Numbered from the stretch's first letter, positions 44,134 through 53,253 are shown. The stretch: 64,000 bases of DNA from Paenibacillus uliginis N3/975 (GCF_900177425.1 NZ_LT840184.1:1143487-1207486); one strand, 5' to 3'. Made by a program: numbers and translations. Notes: generated by a model not told the origin, from the letters alone.

Positions 44134-44553
44134 ATGATGGAGAGTATTGATCAGTTGCTGGAACACCCTGTGGGTGTTCTTGTCGGCTATTTCTCGGTTG
44201 CGATTTTAGCGTTGATCGTATATTTGGCCTGCTTTGAGGTGGTCACAAAATACAATTGCTGGGATGAAATTCGAAAAGGAAATGTTGCTGCAGCGATGGC
44301 TACCGGCGGCAAAATATTCGGCATATGTAATGTAATGCGGTATAGTATTGAGTCCAATACGTCCGTTTATGATATGATCAAATGGTCCTTCTTGGGGTTC
44401 ATTTTGCTGTTAGCTGCGTATTTACTGCTCGAGTTTTTGACACCGGTGTTTTCAGTAGATGAAGAAATCGGCAAAGATAATCGGGCGGTTGGATTGATTG
44501 TTCTGATCATTACCGTGTCCTTGTCATATGTAATAGGCGCGAGCATTATGTAA
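44134..44553 (+). CDS. DUF350 family membrane protein
   Basis: 139 residues, four membrane helices; the glycine-containing AMATGGKIFGICNVM segment is typical of the DUF350/UPF0719 (YjfL) family. GGGGAGG precedes ATG 44134 (second ATG at 44137). It is followed by the 26-residue membrane peptide and zinc-ribbon gene in the same direction; these three may be one operon. Function unknown. Confidence 0.78.
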   Translation: MMESIDQLLEHPVGVLVGYFSVAILALIVYLACFEVVTKYNCWDEIRKGNVAAAMATGGKIFGICNVMRYSIESNTSVYDMIKWSFLGFILLLAAYLLLEFLTPVFSVDEEIGKDNRAVGLIVLIITVSLSYVIGASIM

Positions 44554-44572
44554 ATTTTGGAGGAACATGGCC

Positions 44573-44653
44573 ATGAAATATTTACCGCGGGTGTTGTTCG
44601 CGGCAGCCTTGATCTTTTTCCTGTCAGGCATTGTATACTTGATGTGGAATTAA
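44573..44653 (+). CDS. 26-aa single-helix membrane peptide
   Basis: MKYLPRVLFAAALIFFLSGI plus VYLMWN: one basic N-terminus and one transmembrane helix. GGAGGA is 9 bases upstream of ATG 44573. It lies 19 bases after the DUF350 stop and just before the zinc-ribbon gene. Coding is supported by ribosome site, operon position and the classic small-membrane-protein pattern. I recognise no named family. Confidence 0.6.
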   Translation: MKYLPRVLFAAALIFFLSGIVYLMWN

Positions 44654-44683
44654 TGTATACGATCTTTTTGGATCGTTTGAATA

Positions 44684-45262
44684 ATGAAAGGGATGAATGA
44701 GTTTATGGAACCAACTATATGTCCATGGTGCCAGACTGAGATTGTATGGGATGAGGAGATTGGTCCAGAAGAGAACTGTCCGCACTGTGATAATGAATTA
44801 AAGGGCTATCGTACGCTCAGCGTCCCACTTGATGGAGATGATGAGGAGAATGGGCATCAGGAAGAGTTTGATGAGTCTTACAATGATTTTGATAGCAGCG
44901 ACATATTAAACAAACCGTTCTGGGGATCTGAAGATGGAGCGGTACCAGCTATACGAACGTTGGACAAGTATGGGGAAGCCCATGATCTCATGGCATACGA
45001 GGAGTCTGTGGAGCAGGTGCTGGATCATCAGGATGAGACACCCGAATGCTTCCATTGCCGGGAATATATGATGCTCGCGGGAACACAGCGTGTAAGTGGA
45101 GAAGGTTTTGATCCTACATTAATCCCATTCATGAAGGGGCCTTTGCTGAAACCTCCGTTTAATATGAATGTATATATTTGTTCAGGATGCTTCCAGGTGC
45201 AGTATAGTCTCACAGAAGACGACCGTCTTCGGTTGATTGAAGGGTTGACGAAAAGCAAATAG
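44684..45262 (+). CDS. zinc-ribbon protein with four CxxC knuckles
   Basis: Up to 192 residues. TICPWCQTEIVWDEEIGPEE with CPHC forms one zinc ribbon at the N-terminus; CFHC (~122) and CSGC (~167) form a second. An acidic linker (EEFDESYNDFDSSD) lies between. ATG 44684 is listed, but ATG 44705 (MEPTICPWC) is also possible; neither has an ideal ribosome site. Probably a cytosolic adaptor. Function not known. Confidence 0.7.
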   Translation: MKGMNEFMEPTICPWCQTEIVWDEEIGPEENCPHCDNELKGYRTLSVPLDGDDEENGHQEEFDESYNDFDSSDILNKPFWGSEDGAVPAIRTLDKYGEAHDLMAYEESVEQVLDHQDETPECFHCREYMMLAGTQRVSGEGFDPTLIPFMKGPLLKPPFNMNVYICSGCFQVQYSLTEDDRLRLIEGLTKSK

Positions 45263-45279
45263 GCAGGCAGCCTGAAGAG

Positions 45280-45315
45280 GCCACTCAAGGATTCTCATCC
45301 TTGAGTGGCTTTTTT
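45280..45315 (+). terminator. terminator after the zinc-ribbon gene
   Basis: GCCACTCAAGGAT / ATCCTTGAGTGGC with T-run. Confidence 0.92.
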
Positions 45316-45334
45316 GTGGTCTTCAAAAAAATTT

Positions 45335-45388
45335 GGGGGCAAGAGCGATTGTAGGAACGATTCGTACACGTAGCGTCTTACAACAGAC
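45335..45388. repeat. dispersed repeat, family 2, copy A
   Basis: GGGGGCAAGAGCGATTGTAG, GAACGATTCGTACACGTAGC, GTCTTACAACAGAC in sequence. It matches copy B (60904-60957) at 53 of 54 positions. Confidence 0.85.
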
Positions 45389-45497
45389 AATAGTCTTTAA
45401 GAATAAGTTACCAATTCCGCTTTTTAGGTTATGAACCATTCCGAGGTTGGGCAACTTAACCTGGAATAACAAGTCGGCTGCTGAGGAGGGCGAGTTT

Positions 45498-46703
45498 ATG
45501 AAAGCGCCTAAGGACCGCCAAGTGGTTCTCTTGTTGGCGGTAAACGGTATGTTTGTACTAGCTGGCGCATTGTCAGGAACTTTTCTGAACATATATTTTT
45601 GGAAAAGCAGACAGGATTACTTGATGATCGCCTGGTTCACGATGGCGCAGCAGATCGCGCTGGGATTGACGTTTTGGATTGCGGGCAAGTGGGTGAAGGA
45701 AGGTAATAAAATGAACGCACTTCGGCTGGGAATCGCCGTGTCAGGTTTGTTTTATTTGTTTATTCTGGGTACCGGACAGAATGCGGTTCATTATATTTGG
45801 CCGCTGGGCCTGCTGTTGGGAACGTCTCTGGGATTATTTTGGCTTGCATTTAACGTTGTTTATTTTGAGGTGACAGACGCTGGGAATCGCGATTGGTTCA
45901 ATGGCTGGGTCGGTTTGCTTGGATCTATGATCGGAATATTAGGTCCATGGGTATCTGGCTGGCTGATCACATTGCTGCATGGTGAGAAAGGATACCGGTT
46001 AATTTTCACCATGTCTATGGTTATATTCGGCTGCACAGTCCTGCTCAGTTTTTTTCTCAAAAAGAGAGAAGTCAGCGGCCAATATGACTGGATTGAAGGA
46101 ATTAAACGATTAAAGGAAGTTGACGGAACCTGGCGCTTTGCCATGGGCGGGTTGGTCATGCAGGGAATTCGAGAGGGCGTGTTCTCCTTTCTCATCTTTC
46201 TACTTGTGTATTCAGCAACAAGTCAGGAAGCCAAAGTTGGACAATTTATGCTCATCACTTCTGCAGTATCACTGGTCAGCTACTGGGCTGCAGGGAAATG
46301 GTTTAAGCCGGCTTACCGAAGCTACGGAATGCTGGTGGGGGCCATAATCATGCTGCTTGTGATCTTACCGCTGCTGTGGAAGGTAAACTACACGACCCTT
46401 CTTATTCTAGGCGTAGGCACATCTTTATTTATACCATTGTACATGCTCCCGGCGATCTCGGTCAGTTTTGATCTGATGGGAACGAACCGCAATAATGCGG
46501 AGAAAAGAGTGGAGCTTGTTGTTGTAAGAGAAATCAGCCTGATGGTCGGAAGAATAGCTGGTCTTCTTATATTCATCGGTGTGTTATCTTTCCGGCAGGA
46601 TCCCTTGACCGTCACGCTGCTGTTGTTAGTGCTGGGTATGTCACCTATAGGAACTTGGGTGTTTATGCGAAAAATTATGAAAAGCCGGCAGCCAGCCGCT
46701 TAA
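45498..46703 (+). CDS. MFS transporter
   Basis: 401 residues, about 11-12 hydrophobic helices. MFS architecture with a central loop near KKREVSGQYDWIEGIKRLKE. Similar in style to Bacillus YqgE-type transporters. ATG 45498 follows GAGGAGGG; upstream in-frame codons back to 45447 are rejected. Substrate unknown; monocistronic. Confidence 0.8.
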   Translation: MKAPKDRQVVLLLAVNGMFVLAGALSGTFLNIYFWKSRQDYLMIAWFTMAQQIALGLTFWIAGKWVKEGNKMNALRLGIAVSGLFYLFILGTGQNAVHYIWPLGLLLGTSLGLFWLAFNVVYFEVTDAGNRDWFNGWVGLLGSMIGILGPWVSGWLITLLHGEKGYRLIFTMSMVIFGCTVLLSFFLKKREVSGQYDWIEGIKRLKEVDGTWRFAMGGLVMQGIREGVFSFLIFLLVYSATSQEAKVGQFMLITSAVSLVSYWAAGKWFKPAYRSYGMLVGAIIMLLVILPLLWKVNYTTLLILGVGTSLFIPLYMLPAISVSFDLMGTNRNNAEKRVELVVVREISLMVGRIAGLLIFIGVLSFRQDPLTVTLLLLVLGMSPIGTWVFMRKIMKSRQPAA

Positions 46704-46706
46704 AAA

Positions 46707-46744
46707 AGAAAGCCTCCGTCGGCAAAACTGCGGAGGCTTTCTTT
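46707..46744. terminator. bidirectional terminator
   Basis: GAAAGCCTCCG / CGGAGGCTTTC between convergent genes. Confidence 0.88.
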
Positions 46745-46756
46745 CATGTTCCTTTT

Positions 46757-47980
46757 TTAATTGCATGAAGAATTAGTCTTTAATGAACGGGTTAGAGAGA
46801 ACCAATTCAGCTCTTCAGGCTCGCTGCCATTAGCCACCTCCGCAAGCAGATCAGCAGCTAACATGCTGTACACTGTCCCGCTGCCGCCATAGCCCTCAAT
46901 AAAATAACTGTGAGGGAAATGAGGATGCCGGCCAATGAGAGGAATTCCATCCTGAGTGGAAGCGAAAACACCGGCCCAAGAACAAGCCACTGAAATTTTT
47001 CCTAATTCAGGAAAAAGGTCGTGGATATCCTTCAGAAGGCGTCGGCTTCGGGTTGTAAGATTCACATCAGGACATCCAGATTCATGAAGTGGTTCATCCA
47101 GTCCACCTGCCATGATCCGGTTGTCCTGCGTTGTGCGCATATAAAGATAAGGACGGCTGCTCTCCCAAATTAAGGCGCGTTCATACCATGAGGATAAATC
47201 CTGTATCGGCTCGGTCATGATTGCATAGGTACTTTTCAGTGATGCTATGCGGTCTGGCTTCCACTCCTGTGTTTCATACCCGGCAGCCCAGATCAGAATC
47301 CTGGCGTGGATGCTACCGTGTTTTGTTTTTACAGTGGCGCCATTGTCTGAGTATTCAATGTTCTCGGTACCGCTGTGCTCAAATACCCGCAGTCCTTGGT
47401 GGACAGCGTCACTGACGAGGCCGTGTACCAGCTTATACGGATTCACTTCAGCATCTCTTTGCGTATATATAGCAGCAGGTTTGGAAAATGGAAAGTGTGA
47501 CTTAATGGTCTGTCGATCCCAATACTCGACGTTAAAGCCGTGGCGAGTAAGTGTATCGTATTCATTGCGTATTTTTCCCGCATCATCCTCCGTGCTGGCA
47601 TAATAGAGACTGCTACGATGCCTGAATTCCGTATCGACAGAAAGGCTGCTGGCGATTTCAGACAAGCGGTTTACTGATCTTTCACACATTCTGTAAAAGC
47701 CAGTTCCTTTATGCTCTCCGAGCGTTTGGATAAGCTCTGTCAATGTATCATCGTTCATAAAGTGAAGAAGTCCGGTATTGGCTGAAGTGCTGCCTTTTCC
47801 GATGCACCCTTTTTCAAGCAGAATTGTATCTGCTCCCTGCTTGGACAAAATATAAGATACGAGCGCACCACTTATACCGCCTCCTATGACCAGCACATCA
47901 CATGAGAGATTGCTCTCCAGCTGAGAGAAACGCTGAATATCTTGGCCGCTCCATGGCGTATTGCCTCCGGTTAACTTCAT
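46757..47980 (-). CDS. FAD-dependent amino-acid-oxidase-like protein (DAO family)
   Basis: 407 residues. Dinucleotide-binding CDVLVIGGGISGALVSYIL with LLEKGCIGKGSTSANTGL, and C-terminal FIEGYGGSGTVYSMLAADLL, as in glycine/D-amino-acid oxidases and DadA-like enzymes. There is no Rieske domain, unlike some Bacillus paralogues (the YhfW type). ATG 47980 has GGAAGGTG in front; GTG 47989 is rejected. Substrate unknown. Confidence 0.83.
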   Translation of the reverse strand: MKLTGGNTPWSGQDIQRFSQLESNLSCDVLVIGGGISGALVSYILSKQGADTILLEKGCIGKGSTSANTGLLHFMNDDTLTELIQTLGEHKGTGFYRMCERSVNRLSEIASSLSVDTEFRHRSSLYYASTEDDAGKIRNEYDTLTRHGFNVEYWDRQTIKSHFPFSKPAAIYTQRDAEVNPYKLVHGLVSDAVHQGLRVFEHSGTENIEYSDNGATVKTKHGSIHARILIWAAGYETQEWKPDRIASLKSTYAIMTEPIQDLSSWYERALIWESSRPYLYMRTTQDNRIMAGGLDEPLHESGCPDVNLTTRSRRLLKDIHDLFPELGKISVACSWAGVFASTQDGIPLIGRHPHFPHSYFIEGYGGSGTVYSMLAADLLAEVANGSEPEELNWFSLTRSLKTNSSCN

Positions 47981-48130
47981 GAAATGCACCTTCCCGTATA
48001 TAGACTTCGAAGTGAACTCATTACACTGTATCCTCAGTATGATCTTCCTTCAGACATTTATTGCGTGACATAGAAATAAACGAACAAGCCATACTACACA
48101 TGTACACCTAATATGGAAGGGGGATAATAA

Positions 48131-48376
48131 ATGAATACCATGCCATCCAATAACCAACTAAAGCCTCTTACTTCGAAGGAATTAGATTACATCGTCGATT
48201 GTATTTCTAATGAGAGCTCGCTCGCCAAGCATTGCGCTGCAACAGCAGCATCCATTCAGAATCCGACTGTACAGCAGACAATTATGGGATTACTGCACAA
48301 GCATGAAAACCATATGGATACATTGATTCAAACGCTACAGAGTCATCAAAGCGTCGCACCTACCCAGTCTCAGTAA
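48131..48376 (+). CDS. small spore-coat-associated protein (CotF-like partner)
   Basis: 81 residues, helical (SKELDYIVDCISNESSLAKH, TIMGLLHKHENHMDTLIQTL) with a Gln/Ser-rich tail. It precedes the CotF-like gene by 39 bases, and such pairs are common in Bacillales coat loci. ATG 48131 has AGGGGG upstream. Assignment rests on context and resemblance to the Coat_F helical pattern. Confidence 0.6.
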   Translation: MNTMPSNNQLKPLTSKELDYIVDCISNESSLAKHCAATAASIQNPTVQQTIMGLLHKHENHMDTLIQTLQSHQSVAPTQSQ

Positions 48377-48415
48377 GATTCCATCACATAAAAAATGTTT
48401 AAGGAGGAAGTTCAT

Positions 48416-48799
48416 ATGCCATCCCCAAATGAGGGTTCCTTCCTGCCGGAAGAGGATTTGCTCAACACCATCTTGGATGGGTTGAAACGTACTGTAAGTG
48501 AATACACGACAGCAACAACGGAATCGGCATGCCCGACCGTTCGCAGTATGTTCAGTAATTTGACTGCCGAAACGCTCAAAATGCAAGGGGAAATGTACCA
48601 ACTGATCGAACAGCAGAATCAGTATGCTGCTCCTGTGCCTCATGCCATGAAGAGTGATGTAGATAAGCAACTGCAGGAGATGCAAAACACAGTTCAGCAA
48701 ACTCGTCAGCTCATTAGTCAAAAAACATCCGGGCTGGCTCCTACTTCACATGCTCCTAATGTACCTATGCATCAGTCCAACGTTCAACCTACACATTAA
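48416..48799 (+). CDS. CotF-family spore coat protein
   Basis: 127 residues. Coat_F-like helical repeat: PEEDLLNTILDGLKRTVSEY, SMFSNLTAETLKMQGEMYQL, EQQNQY, with a Pro/His/Gln-rich tail. ATG 48416 follows AAGGAGG. Expected in the spore coat; expression should be in the mother cell, though no sigma-K/E site was identified. Confidence 0.78.
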   Translation: MPSPNEGSFLPEEDLLNTILDGLKRTVSEYTTATTESACPTVRSMFSNLTAETLKMQGEMYQLIEQQNQYAAPVPHAMKSDVDKQLQEMQNTVQQTRQLISQKTSGLAPTSHAPNVPMHQSNVQPTH

Positions 48800-48833
48800 T
48801 ATGTAACCCGTGTACTAAACTTTAGCAAAGAGG

Positions 48834-48877
48834 AACCGACTATCTAAACGGCGTATGCCGGAAGGCAGTCGGTTTTT
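48834..48877 (+). terminator. terminator of the coat gene pair
   Basis: AACCGACT (48834-48841) / AGTCGGTT with TTTTT. Confidence 0.82.
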
Positions 48878-48977
48878 CTTTGCACAGACCGCCCGAATTA
48901 TTGTAATATAAGTATTAATCTCTTTACAGGAATCCGGCTATGGCCGAATTGCTGAAATAAACGCTGGAGGACTACGA

Positions 48978-49478
48978 ATGGAAGAGCTAAGCGAATTGAA
49001 ATTGAAAGTGCTTGACCTGTTGAAAGAGGACGCGAGAAGATCTCCGGCTCTCTTGTCTACTTTGCTCGGCGTAGAGGAAGAGGAAGTGAAGGTCGCAATT
49101 GCGGAACTGGAAAATGACCATGTTATCGTAAAATATGCGACGATCGTTAACTGGGGCAAGGTGGAGGAAGAAAAGGTCACCGCACTCATTGAAGTGCAGA
49201 TTACACCAGAGCGCGGGAGAGGTTTTGAGGGAATTGCAGAGCGAATTTATTTATTTCCTCAAGTGAAATCCGTATATTTGATGTCAGGGGCGTATGATCT
49301 CCTTGTAGAAGTGGAAGGCCGTAATTTGAGAGAGGTTGCGAACTTTGTGTCTGAGAAGTTGTCACCCATTGACTCGGTGTTATCGACCAAAACGAATTTT
49401 ATTCTTAAAAAATATAAACAAGACGGGATTATCTATGAAGAACGTCAAGAAGACAATCGTCTCCTGATCTCGCCGTAA
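48978..49478 (+). CDS. alaR: Lrp/AsnC-family regulator, AlaR (YugG)
   Basis: 166 residues. N-terminal HTH (KVLDLLKEDARRSPALLSTL) and C-terminal RAM ligand-binding domain (VTALIEVQITPERGRGFEGI, VYLMSGAYDLLVEVEG). In B. subtilis AlaR (YugG) controls the alanine transaminase gene alaT (YugH), the gene found 13 bases downstream here. ATG 48978 has TGGAGGA. Confidence 0.87.
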   Translation: MEELSELKLKVLDLLKEDARRSPALLSTLLGVEEEEVKVAIAELENDHVIVKYATIVNWGKVEEEKVTALIEVQITPERGRGFEGIAERIYLFPQVKSVYLMSGAYDLLVEVEGRNLREVANFVSEKLSPIDSVLSTKTNFILKKYKQDGIIYEERQEDNRLLISP

Positions 49479-49491
49479 AGGAAGAGTGTGT

Positions 49492-50697
49492 ATGATTGTG
49501 AACGAAGAGCATCTTAAAGAAAACAGCAGGAAGCCGATGGATTCCTATTTGGCACCATTGGTTCGTGATATTCAACCATCAGGTATTCGTAAGTTTTTTG
49601 ATTTGGTAAGCGGCAATAAGGATATTATTACTCTTGGTGTTGGCGAGCCTGATTTTGTAACGCCATGGCATGTTCGTGAAGCATGTATGTATTCGCTGGA
49701 GCGGGGATTTACCGGTTATACCTCGAACGCAGGTATGCCTGAGCTGCGTGAAGTGATTGCCAAATATCTTCATGACAGCTTTCACGTTGCCTACGACCCG
49801 AAGGATGAGATCATCGTTACGGTTGGCGGAAGTGAAGCTATCGACTTGGCGCTGCGGGCACTCATCGTTCCAGGAGATGAAATTCTCATACCTGAACCAT
49901 CCTATATTTCTTACTCACCGATTACGTCCATCGGCGGAGGGGTTTCTGTCGGAATTGAAACGACCGCGGAGAATCATTTTAAACTGACGGCTGAGGCGCT
50001 GGAAGCCAAGATTACGCCGAAATCCAAAATATTGATTTTGTGTTATCCTAGCAATCCGACAGGCACAACGATGACCTATGAAGATTGGCTTCCAATTGCC
50101 AAGGTTGTAGAGAAGCATGATTTGATTGTGATTTCGGATGAGATCTATGCTGAATTAACCTATGATGGAAAACACGTCAGCTTCGCATCGATTCCAGGTA
50201 TGAAGGATCGTACTATCTTGGTCAGCGGCTTTTCGAAAGCTTTTGCAATGACCGGCTGGAGAATGGGTTATGTTTGTGCTCATCCGGATCTGATCAGTGC
50301 TATGCTAAAAATACATCAGTATACGGTAATGTGTGCGCCTGCTATGGGACAAGTGGCTGCGCTTGAAGCACTTACCAACGGTATGGAGGAGAAGGACCGG
50401 ATGATGGAGTCCTACAACCAGCGCCGTAGACTGATCGTTAAAGGCTTGTGTGATATCGGATTGGACTGTCACGAGCCACAGGGAGCGTTCTATGCTTTTC
50501 CAAGCATTAAACGTACCGGCTTGTCTTCGGATGAATTTGCCCAGCGCCTGCTGACGGAAGCTAAAGTTGCCGCTGTTCCAGGTTCCGTATTCGGACTTGG
50601 CGGTGAAGGTTTTATCCGGTGTTCTTATGCGACGTCGATTTCTCAGCTCAGTGAAGCTTTGGAACGTATGGGTAAATTTGTGGAGAAATTAACTTGA
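49492..50697 (+). CDS. alaT: alanine transaminase AlaT (YugH), class I aminotransferase
   Basis: 401 residues, fold-type I PLP enzyme. LGVGEPDFVTP, CYPSNPTGTTM, SDEIYAELTYDG, PLP lysine in SGFSKAFAMTGWRMGY, and C-terminal FIRCSYATS substrate Arg. Orthology to YugH and the adjacent alaR indicate alanine synthesis from pyruvate and glutamate. ATG 49492 is preferred (AAAGGAAG); an in-frame GTG at 49486 exists. Confidence 0.88.
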   Translation: MIVNEEHLKENSRKPMDSYLAPLVRDIQPSGIRKFFDLVSGNKDIITLGVGEPDFVTPWHVREACMYSLERGFTGYTSNAGMPELREVIAKYLHDSFHVAYDPKDEIIVTVGGSEAIDLALRALIVPGDEILIPEPSYISYSPITSIGGGVSVGIETTAENHFKLTAEALEAKITPKSKILILCYPSNPTGTTMTYEDWLPIAKVVEKHDLIVISDEIYAELTYDGKHVSFASIPGMKDRTILVSGFSKAFAMTGWRMGYVCAHPDLISAMLKIHQYTVMCAPAMGQVAALEALTNGMEEKDRMMESYNQRRRLIVKGLCDIGLDCHEPQGAFYAFPSIKRTGLSSDEFAQRLLTEAKVAAVPGSVFGLGGEGFIRCSYATSISQLSEALERMGKFVEKLT

Positions 50698-50742
50698 GAA
50701 GAAGATAGTTGTTTCATTTCCTTGAATTAACAAAAGTTTTAC

Positions 50743-50770
50743 TTTTCATTACAGATATCTATGTTATAAT
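50743..50770 (+). promoter_or_regulatory. promoter candidate for the Spo0E-like gene
   Basis: TTTTCA (50743-50748), 16-base spacer, TATAAT (50765-50770). Confidence 0.5.
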
Positions 50771-50815
50771 TTTGTTTTGGGAGCATTATTTCACTTATCC
50801 AAGGAGGGATTGCCA

Positions 50816-51079
50816 GTGTATTGTGATTACGAATTGTCGCCATACCGTGGTGATTTTGTAGCCGAAGGCCAAGAGCATGGTAAATGGTCAATTAAATCAG
50901 CTAAATCCACTCCGCAGGATATTTCCTTGGAAGAAGAGATTCATATGCTCCGTCGTAAAATGGAACAGCTTTTTTTGCAAGAGCAGTCTTTTACATCGGA
51001 GATCGTAATTGAGATCAGCAGCTTGCTGGACTTAAAGATCAACGAATATATGAAGGCACACCCGAAGAAAAAATTATAA
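50816..51079 (+). CDS. Spo0E-family aspartyl-phosphate phosphatase-like protein
   Basis: 87 residues. The C-terminal half EEEIHMLRRKMEQLFLQEQS followed by IEISSLLDLKINEYMK matches the Spo0E helical hairpin with its S-x2-LD-x2-I motif, used to dephosphorylate Spo0A~P. The N-terminal 35 residues are not part of the family. Start GTG 50816 is set by AAGGAGG eight bases upstream. If active it would counter the kinase phosphorelay; the canonical SQELD is altered to SSLLD. Confidence 0.7.
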   Translation: MYCDYELSPYRGDFVAEGQEHGKWSIKSAKSTPQDISLEEEIHMLRRKMEQLFLQEQSFTSEIVIEISSLLDLKINEYMKAHPKKKL

Positions 51080-51092
51080 AATGTAATTATAT

Positions 51093-51124
51093 AAAAGGAG
51101 ACCTGATCAGGTCTCCTTTTTGTT
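51093..51124. terminator. perfect-palindrome terminator
   Basis: AAAAGGAGACCTGA and its complement form an uninterrupted 28-base palindrome (51093-51120) followed by TG and TTTT. Confidence 0.85.
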
Positions 51125-51236
51125 TTACTGAGCGAGATTCATCTGTACATCAAGTTATGTTATAGTGAAGCATAACCAAAATTGAAGCCTGGCCTATGAG
51201 GGATAACAAGGCTAGCTGCAAACGGAGGAATGAAAA

Positions 51237-51797
51237 ATGAAAGTATATACAAAAACCGGAGATAAAGGTGAAACGTCAATTATCGGCGGCCGAGTGCCTA
51301 AAGATGATCCACGCATTGAAGCCTATGGAACAATAGATGAACTGAACAGCTTTACGGGGCAGGCTGTCTTTTTGGCACAAGAGGCTGGTTTTGAGGAGCT
51401 TCGCGAACAACTGCTGCAGATACAGCACGAACTGTTTGACTGCGGATCGGATCTCGCGTATGCGAAGCATAGTGAGGACAAATACAAAGTGAGCGGACCG
51501 CTGGTGGAGAGACTGGAAGAGTGGATGGACCAATTTGAACTGGAGAATCCGCCGTTGGAGCGGTTTATTCTGCCAGGTGGCTCTGCTTTGTCTTCAGCAC
51601 TTCATGTGTGCCGGACGGTATGTCGCCGTGCTGAGCGGCTCACTGTGACGCTTGCTCGAACGACTGAAATTAATCCTGAGGTACGTATGTATCTGAACCG
51701 CCTATCTGACTACTTCTTTGTGACAGCACGTACGGCTAATGTTCGAGCAGGTATGCCGGATGTGGAATATGTACGAAGCGGAAAGGTGTTCCGATAA
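51237..51797 (+). CDS. PduO-type cob(I)yrinic acid a,c-diamide adenosyltransferase
   Basis: 186 residues. MKVYTKTGDKGETSIIGGRV is the ATP-binding N-terminus; EAYGTIDELNSFTG, and CRTVCRRAERLTV with LNRLSDYFFVTAR complete the family signature. Adenosylates corrinoids with ATP. ATG 51237 has ACGGAGGA. Four bases separate it from the pseudouridine synthase. No other cobalamin genes are nearby. Confidence 0.93.
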   Translation: MKVYTKTGDKGETSIIGGRVPKDDPRIEAYGTIDELNSFTGQAVFLAQEAGFEELREQLLQIQHELFDCGSDLAYAKHSEDKYKVSGPLVERLEEWMDQFELENPPLERFILPGGSALSSALHVCRTVCRRAERLTVTLARTTEINPEVRMYLNRLSDYFFVTARTANVRAGMPDVEYVRSGKVFR

Positions 51798-51800
51798 TAT

Positions 51801-52829
51801 ATGGAGTTGTACTACCCGCCAATTGCTTATATAGTGCCTGTAAGCGAAGACGGCATGCTTCTGAAAACCATTTTGCAAAAACGGATGGGTGTATCACGAA
51901 AGCTCTTGTCCCGGCTCAAGCTGACCGAACAGGGAATTATGCTGAACGGAACAAGGGTTTATATCAGTGTGAAAGTTCGAGCAGGTGATGTGGTGGAAAT
52001 CCGTATGGAGCAGGAGCGCTCGGACGATATTTTGCCGCAGCCCATGCATTTGGATATATTATTTGAGGATGAGCATTTACTTGTCGTCAATAAAGCAGCG
52101 GGTACGATTGTGCACCCAACCCATGGCCATTACACGGATACATTGGCGAACGGCGTTGTTCATTATTGGCAGCTGAAGGGCTGGAATTACCGCTTCAGGG
52201 CGATTCACCGTCTGGATCAGGAAACATCGGGTGTACTTGCCATCGCCAAAAACCCTTATATCCACCAGCATGTATCGGAGCAAATGATAGCCGGAACCGT
52301 CGATAAAAGATATCTGGCACTCGTTCACAGTGTTCCCCAGCCGACAGAAGGGAATATTGACGGCCCAATCGACCGGGATCCGCTGGATCCTCACCGTCGT
52401 ATTGTCACGCCGGACGGCTATCCTTCGTTAACCCGTTATACTGTTCGTGAGGTTTATCGCGGAGCGTCTCTGGTAGAGCTGAAACTGGAGACGGGGAGGA
52501 CGCACCAGATCCGTGTACATATGAGCAGCATCGGATGCCCGTTAATCGGAGATAAGATGTACCGGCATCCGATTTATACGGCACCACCTTTGGTGGAGAA
52601 CGGTAAACCCGTTCAAATCGGCACTTTATTTGATGAAGCAGATCTCACGAACATAACTTGTCTAGACGAAGGGATTGATCGGCAAGCACTGCATGCGGAG
52701 CTTCTCACTTTTGTCCACCCGATTAAAGGAGATGTGATGACCTTTCGCGCACCGATTCCGGAGGATATAAAGTGGCTGCTAGAGCGATTGGGTGAAGAAG
52801 GAACAGATGCCGACGAGAATAACTGCTAG
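51801..52829 (+). CDS. RluA-family pseudouridine synthase (RluD-like)
   Basis: 342 residues. An S4-like N-terminal region (GVSRKLLSRLKLTEQGIMLNG), LLVVNKAAGTIVHPTHGHY, and the catalytic-Asp motif IHRLDQETSGVLAIAK, GRTHQIRVHMSSIGCPLIGD. Target uridines in rRNA or tRNA cannot be told. Starts three bases after the adenosyltransferase stop and is likely coupled to it. Confidence 0.92.
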   Translation: MELYYPPIAYIVPVSEDGMLLKTILQKRMGVSRKLLSRLKLTEQGIMLNGTRVYISVKVRAGDVVEIRMEQERSDDILPQPMHLDILFEDEHLLVVNKAAGTIVHPTHGHYTDTLANGVVHYWQLKGWNYRFRAIHRLDQETSGVLAIAKNPYIHQHVSEQMIAGTVDKRYLALVHSVPQPTEGNIDGPIDRDPLDPHRRIVTPDGYPSLTRYTVREVYRGASLVELKLETGRTHQIRVHMSSIGCPLIGDKMYRHPIYTAPPLVENGKPVQIGTLFDEADLTNITCLDEGIDRQALHAELLTFVHPIKGDVMTFRAPIPEDIKWLLERLGEEGTDADENNC

Positions 52830-52856
52830 ACAAAATAGAAGGAGAGTTTAAATCAA

Positions 52857-53222
52857 ATGAGTCAATTGATCGTATATCAATATCCCAAGTGCAGCACATG
52901 CAGAAATGCGGTGAAATGGCTGCAAAATGAAGGACATGACCTCACACTCCGGCATATTAAAGACGAGCCACCTACACCAGAGGAACTGGCTGAATTAATT
53001 GATAAAAGTGGTTTCGAGCTAAAGAAATTTTTCAACACGAGCGGTGAGGTATACAAGCAAATGTCTTTAAAGGACAAGCTTCCAAGTATGCCTGTAGAGG
53101 AACAGATTAAGCTGCTGTCATCCAATGGAATGCTTATTAAGCGTCCAATCGTATCTGATGGAACGCGGGTGACCGTAGGGTTTAAAGAGGAACTGTTCAA
53201 GGATGCATGGAAGGCTTTGTAG
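52857..53222 (+). CDS. ArsC/Spx-family protein (YusI-like)
   Basis: 121 residues, thioredoxin-like ArsC fold. YQYPKCSTCRNAVKWL holds a CxxC; LIKRPIVSDGTRVTVGF is the conserved C-terminal segment. Like YusI it is annotated as an arsenate-reductase-like protein, but lacks arsenic gene context, so a thiol-redox role is more likely. ATG 52857 follows GGAGAG. Confidence 0.85.
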   Translation: MSQLIVYQYPKCSTCRNAVKWLQNEGHDLTLRHIKDEPPTPEELAELIDKSGFELKKFFNTSGEVYKQMSLKDKLPSMPVEEQIKLLSSNGMLIKRPIVSDGTRVTVGFKEELFKDAWKAL

Positions 53223-53253
53223 GCATCGGTGAAATCAAGTAATTTACGATTGA

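Noticed and set aside
45335..45440. Open frames reading through repeat copies A and B (VRIVPTIALAP)
   Set aside because: The shared peptide comes from the 54-base DNA repeat itself; frames are short and without ribosome sites.
51160..51236. Cobalamin riboswitch upstream of the adenosyltransferase gene
   Set aside because: The leader is too short after the preceding terminator and no B12-box sequence is present.
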